Shown here: positions 56,671-64,000 of the stretch, one piece after another
Layout: each line of letters opens with the position of its first letter
How positions within the stretch are numbered: the stretch's first letter is position 1
NCBI RefSeq assembly: GCF_001437205.1
Contig: NZ_JQAZ01000001.1
Location: 124,001 to 188,000 of the forward strand
Source of the DNA: Lactobacillus selangorensis
GTDB taxonomy: Bacteria; Bacillota; Bacilli; Lactobacillales; Lactobacillaceae
Direction of reading: 5' to 3'
DNA length: 64,000 bases
Notes under the pieces: model-generated
Seen by the model: the letters and a program-made list of their open reading frames with translations, nothing else
Databases searched by the model: none
Told to the model about the DNA's origin: nothing
Translations under genes and position numbers: made by a program

Positions 56671-57666
56671 TTGCAAACAATCACTTTAATTCACCCTTAT
56701 CCGCACAGCCGGATTCCGAACGAGCCGGTCGTGCTCGCACTTGGCTTTTTTGATGGTGTTCATAAAGGACATCAAGCCGTCATCAATCGGGCGAAACAGA
56801 TTGCCATTGCTAAACATGAAAAATTGGCCGTTTTGACTTTCGATGTGCATCCGGCGGTTGGTTTTCGCAACGTGCCGGCGGATGAAGTCCAGTACTTGTC
56901 GACATTGACACGCAAACAAGCACTGATGGCGGCCTTAGGAGTCGACCTGCTCTATGTGGCCCAGCTGAACGCGGGCTTTAAATACCAGGCACCGCAGGCC
57001 TTCGTTGACAATTATATTGTCGGGCTGCATGCCAATGTGGTTGTGGCCGGGTTCGACTATACGTATGGGCGTCCGGTTGAAAAGGCCGATATGGCCGCCT
57101 TGCCGGTCTATGCCCATGCTCGTTTTGAAATCGTCACGGTTGGCGAAGATGACGATGCCCAAGGCGAGAAGGTCAGTTCGACCCACATCCGGCAGCTGCT
57201 CGACCACGGCGATGTCGCCGGTGCCAACGCTTTATTAGGCTACATTTATTGCACGACTGGGACGGTCGTGCATGGCGAGCAGCGGGGCCGTGAACTAGGC
57301 TTCCCGACAATCAATATTGACACGCCGCATGCGGAACGGCTGCCGAGCATTGGCATTTATGCCACCAAGGTCCAAGTCAAAGACCAGTGGTATATGGGAA
57401 TGGCTTCAATCGGCCGCAATGTGACCTTTGGACCCAATCGGCCGGTAACTGTTGAAATCAATCTCTTAGATTTTAAGGCCGACGTGTACGGGCAGCCTGT
57501 GCAAGTGGCGTGGTATCAATATTTGCGGGGCGAAGTCAAATTTGACGGCGCAGACGGGCTGATTGCGCAATTGAAACGTGATGCCCAGCACACACGGGAC
57601 TATTTTCAGAAATTAGGAGGGAGCCAGAAGGATGGCCGGAGCATATATCCACATTCCGTTTTGTGA
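56671..57666 (+). CDS. ribF: Bifunctional riboflavin kinase/FAD synthetase
   Basis: RibF makes FMN and then FAD. The 331-residue protein has an N-terminal nucleotidyltransferase domain with GFFDGVHKGHQAVI and STHIRQLL, and a C-terminal kinase domain with GTVVHGEQRGRELGFPTINI. The start is TTG 56671, with AAGGAAGG 9 bases upstream. Its end overlaps hemW by 35 bases, a longer overlap than elsewhere in the window. Confidence 0.95.
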   Translation: MQTITLIHPYPHSRIPNEPVVLALGFFDGVHKGHQAVINRAKQIAIAKHEKLAVLTFDVHPAVGFRNVPADEVQYLSTLTRKQALMAALGVDLLYVAQLNAGFKYQAPQAFVDNYIVGLHANVVVAGFDYTYGRPVEKADMAALPVYAHARFEIVTVGEDDDAQGEKVSSTHIRQLLDHGDVAGANALLGYIYCTTGTVVHGEQRGRELGFPTINIDTPHAERLPSIGIYATKVQVKDQWYMGMASIGRNVTFGPNRPVTVEINLLDFKADVYGQPVQVAWYQYLRGEVKFDGADGLIAQLKRDAQHTRDYFQKLGGSQKDGRSIYPHSVL

Positions 57667-58780
57667 TCATATTTGTTACTATTGCGATTTTAACAAGGTT
57701 TTCATCGAAGGCCAGCCCGTTGATGATTATGTCGACATGCTGATTCGTGAGATGAAAATGGTCATGGAACGTTATCCAGGTGAGAAGGTCGAAACGGTTT
57801 ATGTCGGGGGTGGGACGCCGACCAGCTTGACACCAGCCCAATTGACACGTTTGATTGCGGGCATCCATCGGTACCTGCCTTGTGACGGCGAATTTACTTT
57901 TGAAGCAAATCCCAATGATCTGCTGACGACGGATAAACTGCAAGCGTTGAAGGACGGCGGCGTTAATCGGCTCAGTATCGGGGTGCAATCGTTTGATGAT
58001 CGCATTCTCAAGAAAATCGGGCGGACGCATACGAGTGCCGATGTTTACAAAGCGATTGAAAATGCACGCCAGGTGGGGCTGGACAATATCAGCATCGATT
58101 TGATTTTCAGATTGCCCGGCCAGAGTGTTGAAAATTTCACGGATAGTCTCGACCAAGCAATCGCACTCGATCTGCCGCACTATGCGACCTATTCGTTGAT
58201 TTTGGAACGCAAGACGGTCTTCTGGAATATGCAGCGCAAAGGGCGTTTGCATTTGCCGACGCAGGAAGTCGAAGCGGAAATGTACCAGCTGGCAATCGAC
58301 AAATTTAAGGCTGCTGGCTTGCATCAATATGAAATCAGCAACTTCGCCAAGCCAGGCATGGAATCGCAGCACAATCTGCTTTATTGGCAGAATAAGAAGT
58401 ACTTTGGGTTTGGTGCCGGTGCATATGGCTACATCGGCAAGGATCGGTATCACAATTTTGGCCCGATTCAGCAGTACTTGACACCGCTGCATGACCACAA
58501 ACTCCCGGTGATCGAACATCATATTCTGCCGATCTCCGAACAGATTGAAGAGGAAATGTTCTTGGGCCTGCGAACGCGTTATGGCGTTTCAATTGCGCAC
58601 TTTCAGGATAAATTCAAATTATCGATTGCAGAAGTTTATGGGCAGACCGTTCCTGATTTAGTCAAGAAAGGCTTGCTGAGGATTACACCTGATGAACGAA
58701 TCGTCCTGACTGAAAAGGGCAAGTTTTTGGGCAATGATGTCTTTCAAGAATTCTTGCTGGATGAACAGGAGCTCATTTAA
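57632..58780 (+). CDS. hemW: Radical SAM family heme chaperone HemW
   Basis: HemW (YggW) is a radical SAM protein that binds and transfers heme; it is often misnamed coproporphyrinogen oxidase. The 382-residue protein has the 4Fe-4S motif CDHICYYC with Cys11, Cys15 and Cys18, VYVGGGTPTSL, and the HemW-type segment HNLLYWQNKKYFGFGAGAYG. A C-terminal HemN-like domain follows. ATG 57632 sits inside ribF and has its own AGGAGGG. In Firmicutes hemW usually precedes hrcA, as here. Many lactobacilli lack heme synthesis, so it may serve acquired heme; this is inference. Confidence 0.94.
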   Translation: MAGAYIHIPFCDHICYYCDFNKVFIEGQPVDDYVDMLIREMKMVMERYPGEKVETVYVGGGTPTSLTPAQLTRLIAGIHRYLPCDGEFTFEANPNDLLTTDKLQALKDGGVNRLSIGVQSFDDRILKKIGRTHTSADVYKAIENARQVGLDNISIDLIFRLPGQSVENFTDSLDQAIALDLPHYATYSLILERKTVFWNMQRKGRLHLPTQEVEAEMYQLAIDKFKAAGLHQYEISNFAKPGMESQHNLLYWQNKKYFGFGAGAYGYIGKDRYHNFGPIQQYLTPLHDHKLPVIEHHILPISEQIEEEMFLGLRTRYGVSIAHFQDKFKLSIAEVYGQTVPDLVKKGLLRITPDERIVLTEKGKFLGNDVFQEFLLDEQELI

Positions 58781-58805
58781 AGATTACGCCAAATGCTGGA
58801 CGGTG

Positions 58806-58869
58806 TTTTGACTAAAATGAAAACGACTGACTTGGTTTGAAGTCAGTCGTTTTTTAGTCGGAGTCAAAA
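58806..58869 (+). terminator. Terminator after hemW, nested inverted repeats
   Basis: AAACGACTGACTT (58821-58833) and AAGTCAGTCGTTT (58840-58852) form a perfect 13-bp stem, then a T-run. A second, outer pair TTTTGACT (58806-58813) and AGTCAAAA (58862-58869) encloses it. Confidence 0.9.
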
Positions 58870-59112
58870 TGTGGCCAAAGTCGGAGGGCAGTGTGTCTTT
58901 GATTTGCTAGACTGATGAAGTGGTCGTGAATGTCTTGGCAGCGTCACGGTCAGGTTCATGCTCAAACCGTTTCTGGTCACACTTTAAACGCGTTCGCAAA
59001 TATGGAAAATTTCATGTAACGAACTGATTCGTGAATTCAGAAACCGAATTCGATGGGTCAGACCCGTTAAGACGCCGTTTTTTAAACGCACTTGCGCATG
59101 CTCTTTTTAAAA
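58870..59112. other. Intergenic stretch before the heat-shock operon
   Basis: About 240 bases between the hemW terminator and the first CIRCE-like element. I find no credible reading frame. Short dyads exist (GAATTC repeated after 7 bases at about 59034-59053; GGGT/ACCC near 59056-59066, followed by a run of six T at about 59080), but no clear promoter. It could hold a small RNA or be relic sequence. Confidence 0.4.
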
Positions 59113-59139
59113 TTAGCACTCTTTCTACTTTTCTGCTAA
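59113..59139. promoter_or_regulatory. Degenerate upstream CIRCE element
   Basis: The left arm TTAGCACTC is perfect; after 9 bases the right arm is TTCTGCTAA instead of GAGTGCTAA (three mismatches). It lies upstream of the hrcA -35. Confidence 0.6.
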
Positions 59140-59156
59140 AAAGTTGCGTAAATCCC

Positions 59157-59184
59157 TTGACTTCTTTTACAGGGGTGGTATATT
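59157..59184 (+). promoter_or_regulatory. hrcA-grpE-dnaK promoter
   Basis: TTGACT and TATATT are separated by 16 bases, sitting between the two CIRCE elements. Predicted start is near 59191, so the downstream CIRCE overlaps the transcription start. Confidence 0.8.
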
Positions 59185-59195
59185 TAAACATGTAG

Positions 59196-59222
59196 TTAGC
59201 ACTCATACGTATGAAGTGCTAA
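59196..59222. promoter_or_regulatory. CIRCE operator for HrcA
   Basis: TTAGCACTC, 9 bases, then AAGTGCTAA; the consensus right arm is GAGTGCTAA, so one base differs. It lies 14 bases before the hrcA ATG, covering the transcription start. Binding by HrcA at normal temperature would repress the operon. Confidence 0.93.
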
Positions 59223-59235
59223 AGAAGGTGGTTAG

Positions 59236-60300
59236 ATGCTGACCAAAAGACAGCTCTTGATTTTGAAAGAAATTATTCGTCTTTTCGCAGACACTGGCCA
59301 ACCCATTGGTTCCAAAACCTTGATGAAGGCACTTCCGATCCATGTTAGTTCGGCAACAATTCGAAATGATATGGCCGTTTTGGAAGAGGAGGGTTACATC
59401 GAAAAGATGCACTCTTCGTCCGGACGGATTCCTTCTATGAAGGGATATCGGTTCTACCTCGATCATCTGGTGGAACCAACCGCCGCTACTCCTCGGGATT
59501 ATGAAGTGATTCAGAAATCCTTCCAGCAGCACTATCACAAACTCGATGAAATTGTTGACCAATCGGCCAAAATTTTGTCGGATTTAACCAGCTATACGGC
59601 GATTACACTGGGACCTGAAGTCAAAGATACAACGTTGACGGGGTTCCGGTTAGTGCCACTTGGCGATTACCGTGTGATGGCGATTCTGGTTACCAGTGCC
59701 GGTACCGTTGAATCACAAGTGTTTAGTATTCCGCAAAGCCTAACGAGCGAGGAACTGGAAAAGGCGATCCGGATTGTGAATGATAATCTGGTGGGCCTGC
59801 CGCTGACGGAAGTGGCCAGTCGTTTGAAAGACGGCGTGCCGCAAGTCCTGATGCAATATATGACCTCACCAAGTGGCTTCCTTGATATTTTCGAGGATGT
59901 GTTAAAACAGGCCGCCCAGGAACATTATTATGTGGGCGGACGTTTAAATCTGCTGAATTACCTAGCAGACAAGAAGGATGAAGATATCGACCAGCTGAAA
60001 TCGGTCTATGAAATGATCGATCAGTCGGATTCGTTGGCAAACCTGCTGAATGTTTCGACGCAGGATCAGTTGCCGAATTCATCCATTCGGGTCCGGTTAG
60101 GTGATGAAATGAGCGATTCGCTCAAGAATTTCAGTTTGATCACAGCCAATTATGATCTGGGTGAACATGGGCAAGGCATGGTGGCTCTGTTGGGGCCGAC
60201 CAGCATGCCGTATTCACGAATGATTGGTTTGTTAGACGTTTTCCGAGAGGAACTTGCGAAACGGTTAACGGATTATTATTTCCATTATCCGAATCATTAA
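59236..60300 (+). CDS. hrcA: Heat-inducible transcription repressor HrcA
   Basis: HrcA represses class I heat-shock genes through CIRCE; GroEL helps it fold, linking repression to chaperone load. The 354-residue protein has an N-terminal winged helix ([20 protein letters not shown], then [20 protein letters not shown]), the [17 protein letters not shown] segment and the C-terminal GAF-like dimer domain ending in the [17 protein letters not shown] region. It is autoregulated, given the CIRCE sites upstream. ATG 59236 follows AAGAAGGTGG. Confidence 0.96.
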   Translation: MLTKRQLLILKEIIRLFADTGQPIGSKTLMKALPIHVSSATIRNDMAVLEEEGYIEKMHSSSGRIPSMKGYRFYLDHLVEPTAATPRDYEVIQKSFQQHYHKLDEIVDQSAKILSDLTSYTAITLGPEVKDTTLTGFRLVPLGDYRVMAILVTSAGTVESQVFSIPQSLTSEELEKAIRIVNDNLVGLPLTEVASRLKDGVPQVLMQYMTSPSGFLDIFEDVLKQAAQEHYYVGGRLNLLNYLADKKDEDIDQLKSVYEMIDQSDSLANLLNVSTQDQLPNSSIRVRLGDEMSDSLKNFSLITANYDLGEHGQGMVALLGPTSMPYSRMIGLLDVFREELAKRLTDYYFHYPNH

Positions 60301-60318
60301 CCTAAAGGAGGGGTGACA

Positions 60319-60873
60319 TTGGCCACAGAAAAAGACAATGCATCCACGGATGCAAAGGCACAAGTTGAAAAGTTGAATCGTGAAAATCTGCACGAGCTGA
60401 GTCAGGATGAAAACGAAGCCGCTGCAGATGAACAAGATTTACAAAAAAAGCTGGATGACACGGAAGATCAGTACTTGCGTGCCGCCGCTGAAATTAAGAA
60501 TATGAATGCGCGTTTCAAGCGTGAGCAAGAGCAAACTGCTAAGTACAGCGGTCAAAAGTTAGCCACAGCCATTTTACCGGTTGCAGATAACTTGGAACGG
60601 GCCTTACAGACCGAACCGACCGATGACAGCAGCAAGCAATTGCACAAAGGGGTTGAAATGATCTATCAACATTTAGTCCAAGCATTAAAGGACAACAATG
60701 TGACAGCAATCGATGCCGCCGGTGTTAAATTTGATCCGAAAATCCACCAAGCCGTTCAAACGGTACCAGCGGATAAAGATCATCCGGCTGACACGGTCAC
60801 TCAGATTCTGCAAAAGGGCTATCAGCTCAAGGATCGGGTCATTCGCCCAGCGATGGTAACTGTCGCACAGTAA
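60319..60873 (+). CDS. grpE: Nucleotide exchange factor GrpE
   Basis: GrpE releases ADP from DnaK and acts as a thermosensor. The 184-residue protein has an acidic, disordered N-terminus, the long dimer coiled coil (roughly 35-85), and the C-terminal wing with ALKDNNVTAIDAAGVKFDPK, HQAVQTVPA and QKGYQLKDRVIRPAMVTVA. The start is TTG 60319, 7 bases after AGGAGG; a GTG at 60313 lies almost on the ribosome site. A long perfect hairpin separates it from dnaK. Confidence 0.95.
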   Translation: MATEKDNASTDAKAQVEKLNRENLHELSQDENEAAADEQDLQKKLDDTEDQYLRAAAEIKNMNARFKREQEQTAKYSGQKLATAILPVADNLERALQTEPTDDSSKQLHKGVEMIYQHLVQALKDNNVTAIDAAGVKFDPKIHQAVQTVPADKDHPADTVTQILQKGYQLKDRVIRPAMVTVAQ

Positions 60874-60883
60874 ACGACGTGCT

Positions 60884-60938
60884 GCGTTACTGATCTGAAC
60901 AGCAGATAAATTTTGTGTGTTGTTCAGATCAGTAACGC
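60884..60938 (+). promoter_or_regulatory. Perfect 18-bp hairpin between grpE and dnaK
   Basis: GCGTTACTGATCTGAACA (60884-60901) and TGTTCAGATCAGTAACGC (60921-60938) are exact reverse complements with a 19-base loop. The stem can grow inward by about three more pairs. No T-run follows, so it is not a classical terminator. It begins 10 bases after grpE and ends about 55 bases before dnaK. mRNA processing or stabilisation is a likely role. Confidence 0.75.
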
Positions 60939-60994
60939 TGGTCACATCAAGTTACGAAATTTAAAAATATTGACTAAAAAAGAAGGTTGAATCT

Positions 60995-62863
60995 ATGAGT
61001 AAAGTTATTGGGATTGATTTAGGGACTACAAACTCAGCTGTCGCTGTTCTTGAAGGCGGCGAGCCAAAGATCATCACAAATCCAGATGGCGGTCGGACCA
61101 CTCCTTCCGTTGTCGCATTCAAAGATGGTGAAATTCAAGTCGGTGATGTTGCAAAGCGTCAGGCAATTACTAACCCTGACACCGTTTCATCCATCAAGCG
61201 TCATATGGGTGAAGAGGGTTACACCGTTAAAGTCGGTGATAAGACTTACACACCACAACAGATTTCAGCGATGATTTTACAGTACATCAAGAAATTCTCT
61301 GAAGATTATTTAGGCGAACCCGTGACAGATGCTGTCATCACTGTTCCAGCTTACTTCAACGATGCACAACGTCAGGCAACTAAAGATGCCGGCAAGATTG
61401 CTGGTTTGGATGTCAAGCGGATTATCAACGAACCAACGGCTTCCGCTTTAGCTTATGGCTTGGACAAAGCAGCTGATTCTGATGAAAAGATTTTAGTTTA
61501 TGACCTTGGCGGTGGGACATTCGATGTTTCCATCCTTCAATTAGGCGATGGCGTCTTCCAAGTACTCTCCACAAACGGGGATACTCATCTTGGCGGCGAT
61601 GATTTCGACCAAGCAATCATGAACTGGTTAATCGAAGGCTTCAAGAAGGATAACGGCATTGACTTATCCAAGGATAAGGTTGCTTTGCAACGCTTAAAGG
61701 ATGCTGCTGAAAAGGCGAAGAAGGACTTATCAAGTGCGACGAGCACCCAAATTTCCTTGCCATTTATTTCAGCCGGCAAAGATGGACCATTGCATTTGGA
61801 TGTGACCTTAACACGGGCCGAATTCAACAAATTAACATCTGACTTAGTTGAACGCACTAAGATTCCAGTTGACAAAGCGTTAGCAGATGCTAAATTACAA
61901 GCTTCTGACATTGATAATGTCATCTTAAATGGTGGTTCGACACGTATTCCTGCTGTTCAGGAAGCTGTCAAGAACTGGATGGGTCAAGATCCAAATCATT
62001 CCATCAACCCTGATGAAGCCGTTGCCGATGGTGCTGCCATCCAAGGCGGGGTTATTTCCGGTGATGTGAAGGATGTTGTCTTACTCGATGTTACCCCATT
62101 GAGCCTTGGGATTGAAACCATGGGCGGCGTCTTCACAAAGCTGATCGACCGCAACACAACAATTCCAACCAGCAAGTCACAGGTCTTCTCGACTGCTGCT
62201 GATAACCAGCCAGCCGTTGATATCCATGTCTTGCAAGGTGAACGTCCAATGGCCGCCGATGATAAGACATTAGGTCGTTTCCAATTAACAGACATTCCAG
62301 CTGCACCACGTGGCATCCCTCAGATTGAAGTTAAATTCGATATTGATAAGAACGGGATTGTTAACGTCTCGGCCACTGATCTTGGGACTAAGAAAGCCCA
62401 GAAGATCACAATCAAGAGTTCGTCAGGTCTTTCCGATGAAGAAATTGACCAAATGATGCAAGAAGCTCAGGAAAACGCCGATGCTGATAAGAAGCGCAAA
62501 GATGAAGCCGATTTGAAGAACGATGTTGACCAAGCCATCTTTACAGCTGATAAGACATTGAAGGAAATGAAAGGTAAAGTTTCCGATGATGATCTGAAGA
62601 AGGCACAAGATGCCGAAGAAGCTTTGAAGAAGGCGCAGCAAGAAAATAACTTGGACGATATGAAGGCCAAGAAAGATGCTTTGAATGATCAGATTCAAAC
62701 TTTGAGTGTTCAAATGTATCAAGATGCTGCTAAGCAGCAACAGGCACAGCAAGACAACGGCCAAGCAGCAGATTCGTCAGCAAGCGGCGATACAAAGTCG
62801 AGTGATGATGGCAGTACCGTTGATGGCGACTTCAAAGACGTCAGTGACGACGACAAGAAGTAA
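60995..62863 (+). CDS. dnaK: Molecular chaperone DnaK (Hsp70)
   Basis: DnaK is the ATP-driven Hsp70 chaperone. The 622-residue protein has the nucleotide-binding domain with [17 protein letters not shown], the [13 protein letters not shown] and [11 protein letters not shown] motifs, the conserved [18 protein letters not shown] linker, the substrate-binding beta domain and a helical lid. The tail is rich in Gln, Ser and Asp. Firmicute-type in lacking the E. coli loop in the first lobe. It is co-transcribed with hrcA-grpE and ends at a terminator before dnaJ. Confidence 0.97.
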   Translation: MSKVIGIDLGTTNSAVAVLEGGEPKIITNPDGGRTTPSVVAFKDGEIQVGDVAKRQAITNPDTVSSIKRHMGEEGYTVKVGDKTYTPQQISAMILQYIKKFSEDYLGEPVTDAVITVPAYFNDAQRQATKDAGKIAGLDVKRIINEPTASALAYGLDKAADSDEKILVYDLGGGTFDVSILQLGDGVFQVLSTNGDTHLGGDDFDQAIMNWLIEGFKKDNGIDLSKDKVALQRLKDAAEKAKKDLSSATSTQISLPFISAGKDGPLHLDVTLTRAEFNKLTSDLVERTKIPVDKALADAKLQASDIDNVILNGGSTRIPAVQEAVKNWMGQDPNHSINPDEAVADGAAIQGGVISGDVKDVVLLDVTPLSLGIETMGGVFTKLIDRNTTIPTSKSQVFSTAADNQPAVDIHVLQGERPMAADDKTLGRFQLTDIPAAPRGIPQIEVKFDIDKNGIVNVSATDLGTKKAQKITIKSSSGLSDEEIDQMMQEAQENADADKKRKDEADLKNDVDQAIFTADKTLKEMKGKVSDDDLKKAQDAEEALKKAQQENNLDDMKAKKDALNDQIQTLSVQMYQDAAKQQQAQQDNGQAADSSASGDTKSSDDGSTVDGDFKDVSDDDKK

Positions 62864-62877
62864 TCTGTGTCATTAAA

Positions 62878-62918
62878 AAAGCCAAGGCCCGGTTTGACTG
62901 GACTTTGGCTTTTTGTTT
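62878..62918 (+). terminator. Terminator between dnaK and dnaJ
   Basis: AAAGCCAAGGCCCGG pairs with CTGGACTTTGGCTTT over 15 positions with one C-A mismatch and wobbles, loop TTTGA, then TTTTGTTT-like tail. Confidence 0.9.
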
Positions 62919-62933
62919 GAAATACGTTATGAT
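62905..62933 (+). promoter_or_regulatory. Possible promoter for dnaJ
   Basis: TTGGCT and TATGAT are separated by 17 bases. The -35 falls in the 3' arm of the preceding terminator. No CIRCE is near. Confidence 0.5.
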
Positions 62934-62966
62934 AGGTACAAATGAAGATTGTGATGGAGGGCTGTC

Positions 62967-64000
62967 ATGGCTGAGGAAACAGATTATTATAAAATTCTCG
63001 GTGTCGAAAAAGATGCCTCACAGGATGACATCACCAAGGCGTATCGGAAGATGTCCAAAAAGTATCATCCGGATATCAACCATGAACCTGGTGCTGAGGA
63101 AAAATTTAAAAAGATCAATGAAGCTTATGAAACATTAAATGACCCCCAGAAACGGGCGGCTTATGACCAATATGGTTCAGCCGGCCCACAGGGAGCTGGT
63201 GGTTTCGGTGGTTATGGACAACAAGGTCAAGGATTTAGCGGACAAGACTTTGGCGGTTTTGGCGGCGGTGCCGGCGGCTTTGACGATATCTTTAGCCAAT
63301 TCTTTGGTGGTGCTGCTGGTGGTCAGCAGCAAACGGCCAATGCACCTCGACAGGGCTCTGACCTCCAGTATCGGATGGATTTGAGCTTTGAAGAAGGGGT
63401 CTTCGGAAAATCAACGACGATTTCCTATAACCGTGAAGAAACTTGTCCAACTTGTGATGGGAGCGGCGCCAAGCCTGGTACCTCACCGGTTACTTGTCAG
63501 AAGTGCGGCGGCTCCGGTTATATCGAAGTCACTCGCAATACCCCATTAGGCCAGATGCGTTCGCGTCAGGTCTGTGATGTTTGTCATGGGACTGGTAAAG
63601 AAATCAAGGAAAAGTGCCCAACTTGTCACGGTAGCGGCCATGTTCAGAAGCAGCATCGTGTTGAAGTGAAGGTACCAGCCGGTGTTGAAGACGGTCAGCA
63701 GATGCGTCTGCAGGGCCAAGGCGAAGCCGGAACGAATGGCGGTCCTTATGGGGATTTGTTCATCATCTTCCGGGTCGCACCCAGCAAGGAATTTGAACGT
63801 GATGGTGCCGAAATTTATTTGAAGGTGCCGATCAGCTTTGTTCAAGCAACTTTAGGCGATGAGATCGAAGTCAATACGGTTCATGGACCGGTTAAGATGA
63901 AGATTCCAGCCGGCACACAGACCAATACGACTTTCCGCTTGCGTGGAAAGGGTGCACCACGTCTGCGTGGTAACGGGAATGGCGATGAAAAAGTGACCGT
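62967..64000 (+). CDS. dnaJ: Chaperone protein DnaJ (partial, runs off the window end)
   Basis: DnaJ delivers substrates to DnaK and stimulates its ATPase. The 344 visible residues begin [20 protein letters not shown] and include the J domain with HPD in YHPDIN, a Gly/Phe-rich region and four zinc CxxCxGxG repeats ([32 protein letters not shown]), then the C-terminal substrate domains. ATG 62967 follows GATGGAGG. The frame is open to the last base; roughly 30-40 residues are expected to lie beyond the window. Confidence 0.96.
   Translation, partial: MAEETDYYKILGVEKDASQDDITKAYRKMSKKYHPDINHEPGAEEKFKKINEAYETLNDPQKRAAYDQYGSAGPQGAGGFGGYGQQGQGFSGQDFGGFGGGAGGFDDIFSQFFGGAAGGQQQTANAPRQGSDLQYRMDLSFEEGVFGKSTTISYNREETCPTCDGSGAKPGTSPVTCQKCGGSGYIEVTRNTPLGQMRSRQVCDVCHGTGKEIKEKCPTCHGSGHVQKQHRVEVKVPAGVEDGQQMRLQGQGEAGTNGGPYGDLFIIFRVAPSKEFERDGAEIYLKVPISFVQATLGDEIEVNTVHGPVKMKIPAGTQTNTTFRLRGKGAPRLRGNGNGDEKVT

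Noticed and set aside
57536-58522. Minus-strand frame of 328 codons opposite hemW
   Set aside because: It lies antisense to a well-supported radical SAM protein, has no recognisable domain, and shows no ribosome site logic.
58818-58831. cre-like TGAAAACG site downstream of hemW
   Set aside because: It lies in the terminator stem, after the gene, and lacks the palindromic second half.

Overview
This 64 kb window is a conserved core-genome segment of a low-to-medium GC Gram-positive bacterium. Gene order and proteins point to Lactobacillales, most likely Lactobacillaceae. The signs are the priA-fmt-rsmB-stp-pknB-rsgA-rpe-thiN run, divergent rpmB next to asp23/fakA, PolC (Gram-positive replicase), YlxM-Ffh, YlxR/YlxQ, a DUF896 and a UPF0154 protein, HrcA with CIRCE operators, and an IF2 with a His/Asn/Gln-rich N-terminal region. 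I cannot name the genus from the sequence alone. Almost every gene is on the + strand; only rpmB (bL28) and a plsC-like acyltransferase are on the - strand. I saw no rRNA, tRNA, CRISPR array, insertion sequence, phage gene or toxin-antitoxin pair. 

Layout. (1) 0-9.8 kb: replication restart (priA), initiator-tRNA formylation (fmt), 16S rRNA methylation (rsmB), the PP2C phosphatase/PASTA kinase pair (stp, pknB), ribosome-assembly GTPase rsgA, rpe and thiamine pyrophosphokinase. (2) 9.8-16 kb: rpmB (divergent), asp23-like gene, fakA, recG, plsX, acpP, joining fatty-acid uptake and phospholipid synthesis. (3) 16-22 kb: a complete oligopeptide ABC transporter, oppDFBCA, with its own strong promoter and a 10-bp dyad in the leader. 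(4) 22-33 kb: rnc, smc, ftsY, an alpha/beta hydrolase, ylxM, ffh, rpsP, khpA, rimM, trmD, rplS, that is the SRP pathway plus ribosome maturation. (5) 33-37.4 kb: a mixed region with a MATE efflux protein, small conserved proteins, an acyltransferase, a TrmN6-like methyltransferase and a GIY-YIG protein. (6) 37.4-45.8 kb: rpsB, tsf, pyrH, frr, uppS, cdsA, rseP, proS. (7) 45.8-58.8 kb: polC, then the rimP-nusA-ylxR-ylxQ-infB-rbfA operon, truB, ribF, hemW. (8) 58.8-64 kb: the class I heat-shock operon hrcA-grpE-dnaK, with dnaJ running off the end of the window. 

Protein-coding content is largely ordinary. The less expected signals are: an approximately 190-nt multi-helix RNA between rpsB and tsf followed by a strong terminator; an FtsY whose acidic/low-complexity region sits at the C-terminus (three 25-residue repeats, a long Thr/Ala-rich tail and a basic aromatic end) rather than at the N-terminus; a perfect 18-bp hairpin without a T-run between grpE and dnaK; a promoter-terminator leader in front of rimP-nusA; and several strong terminators placed directly before downstream ribosome binding sites. 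All functional readings of non-coding elements are inferences from hand-read base pairing; none has been tested by search, folding or alignment.
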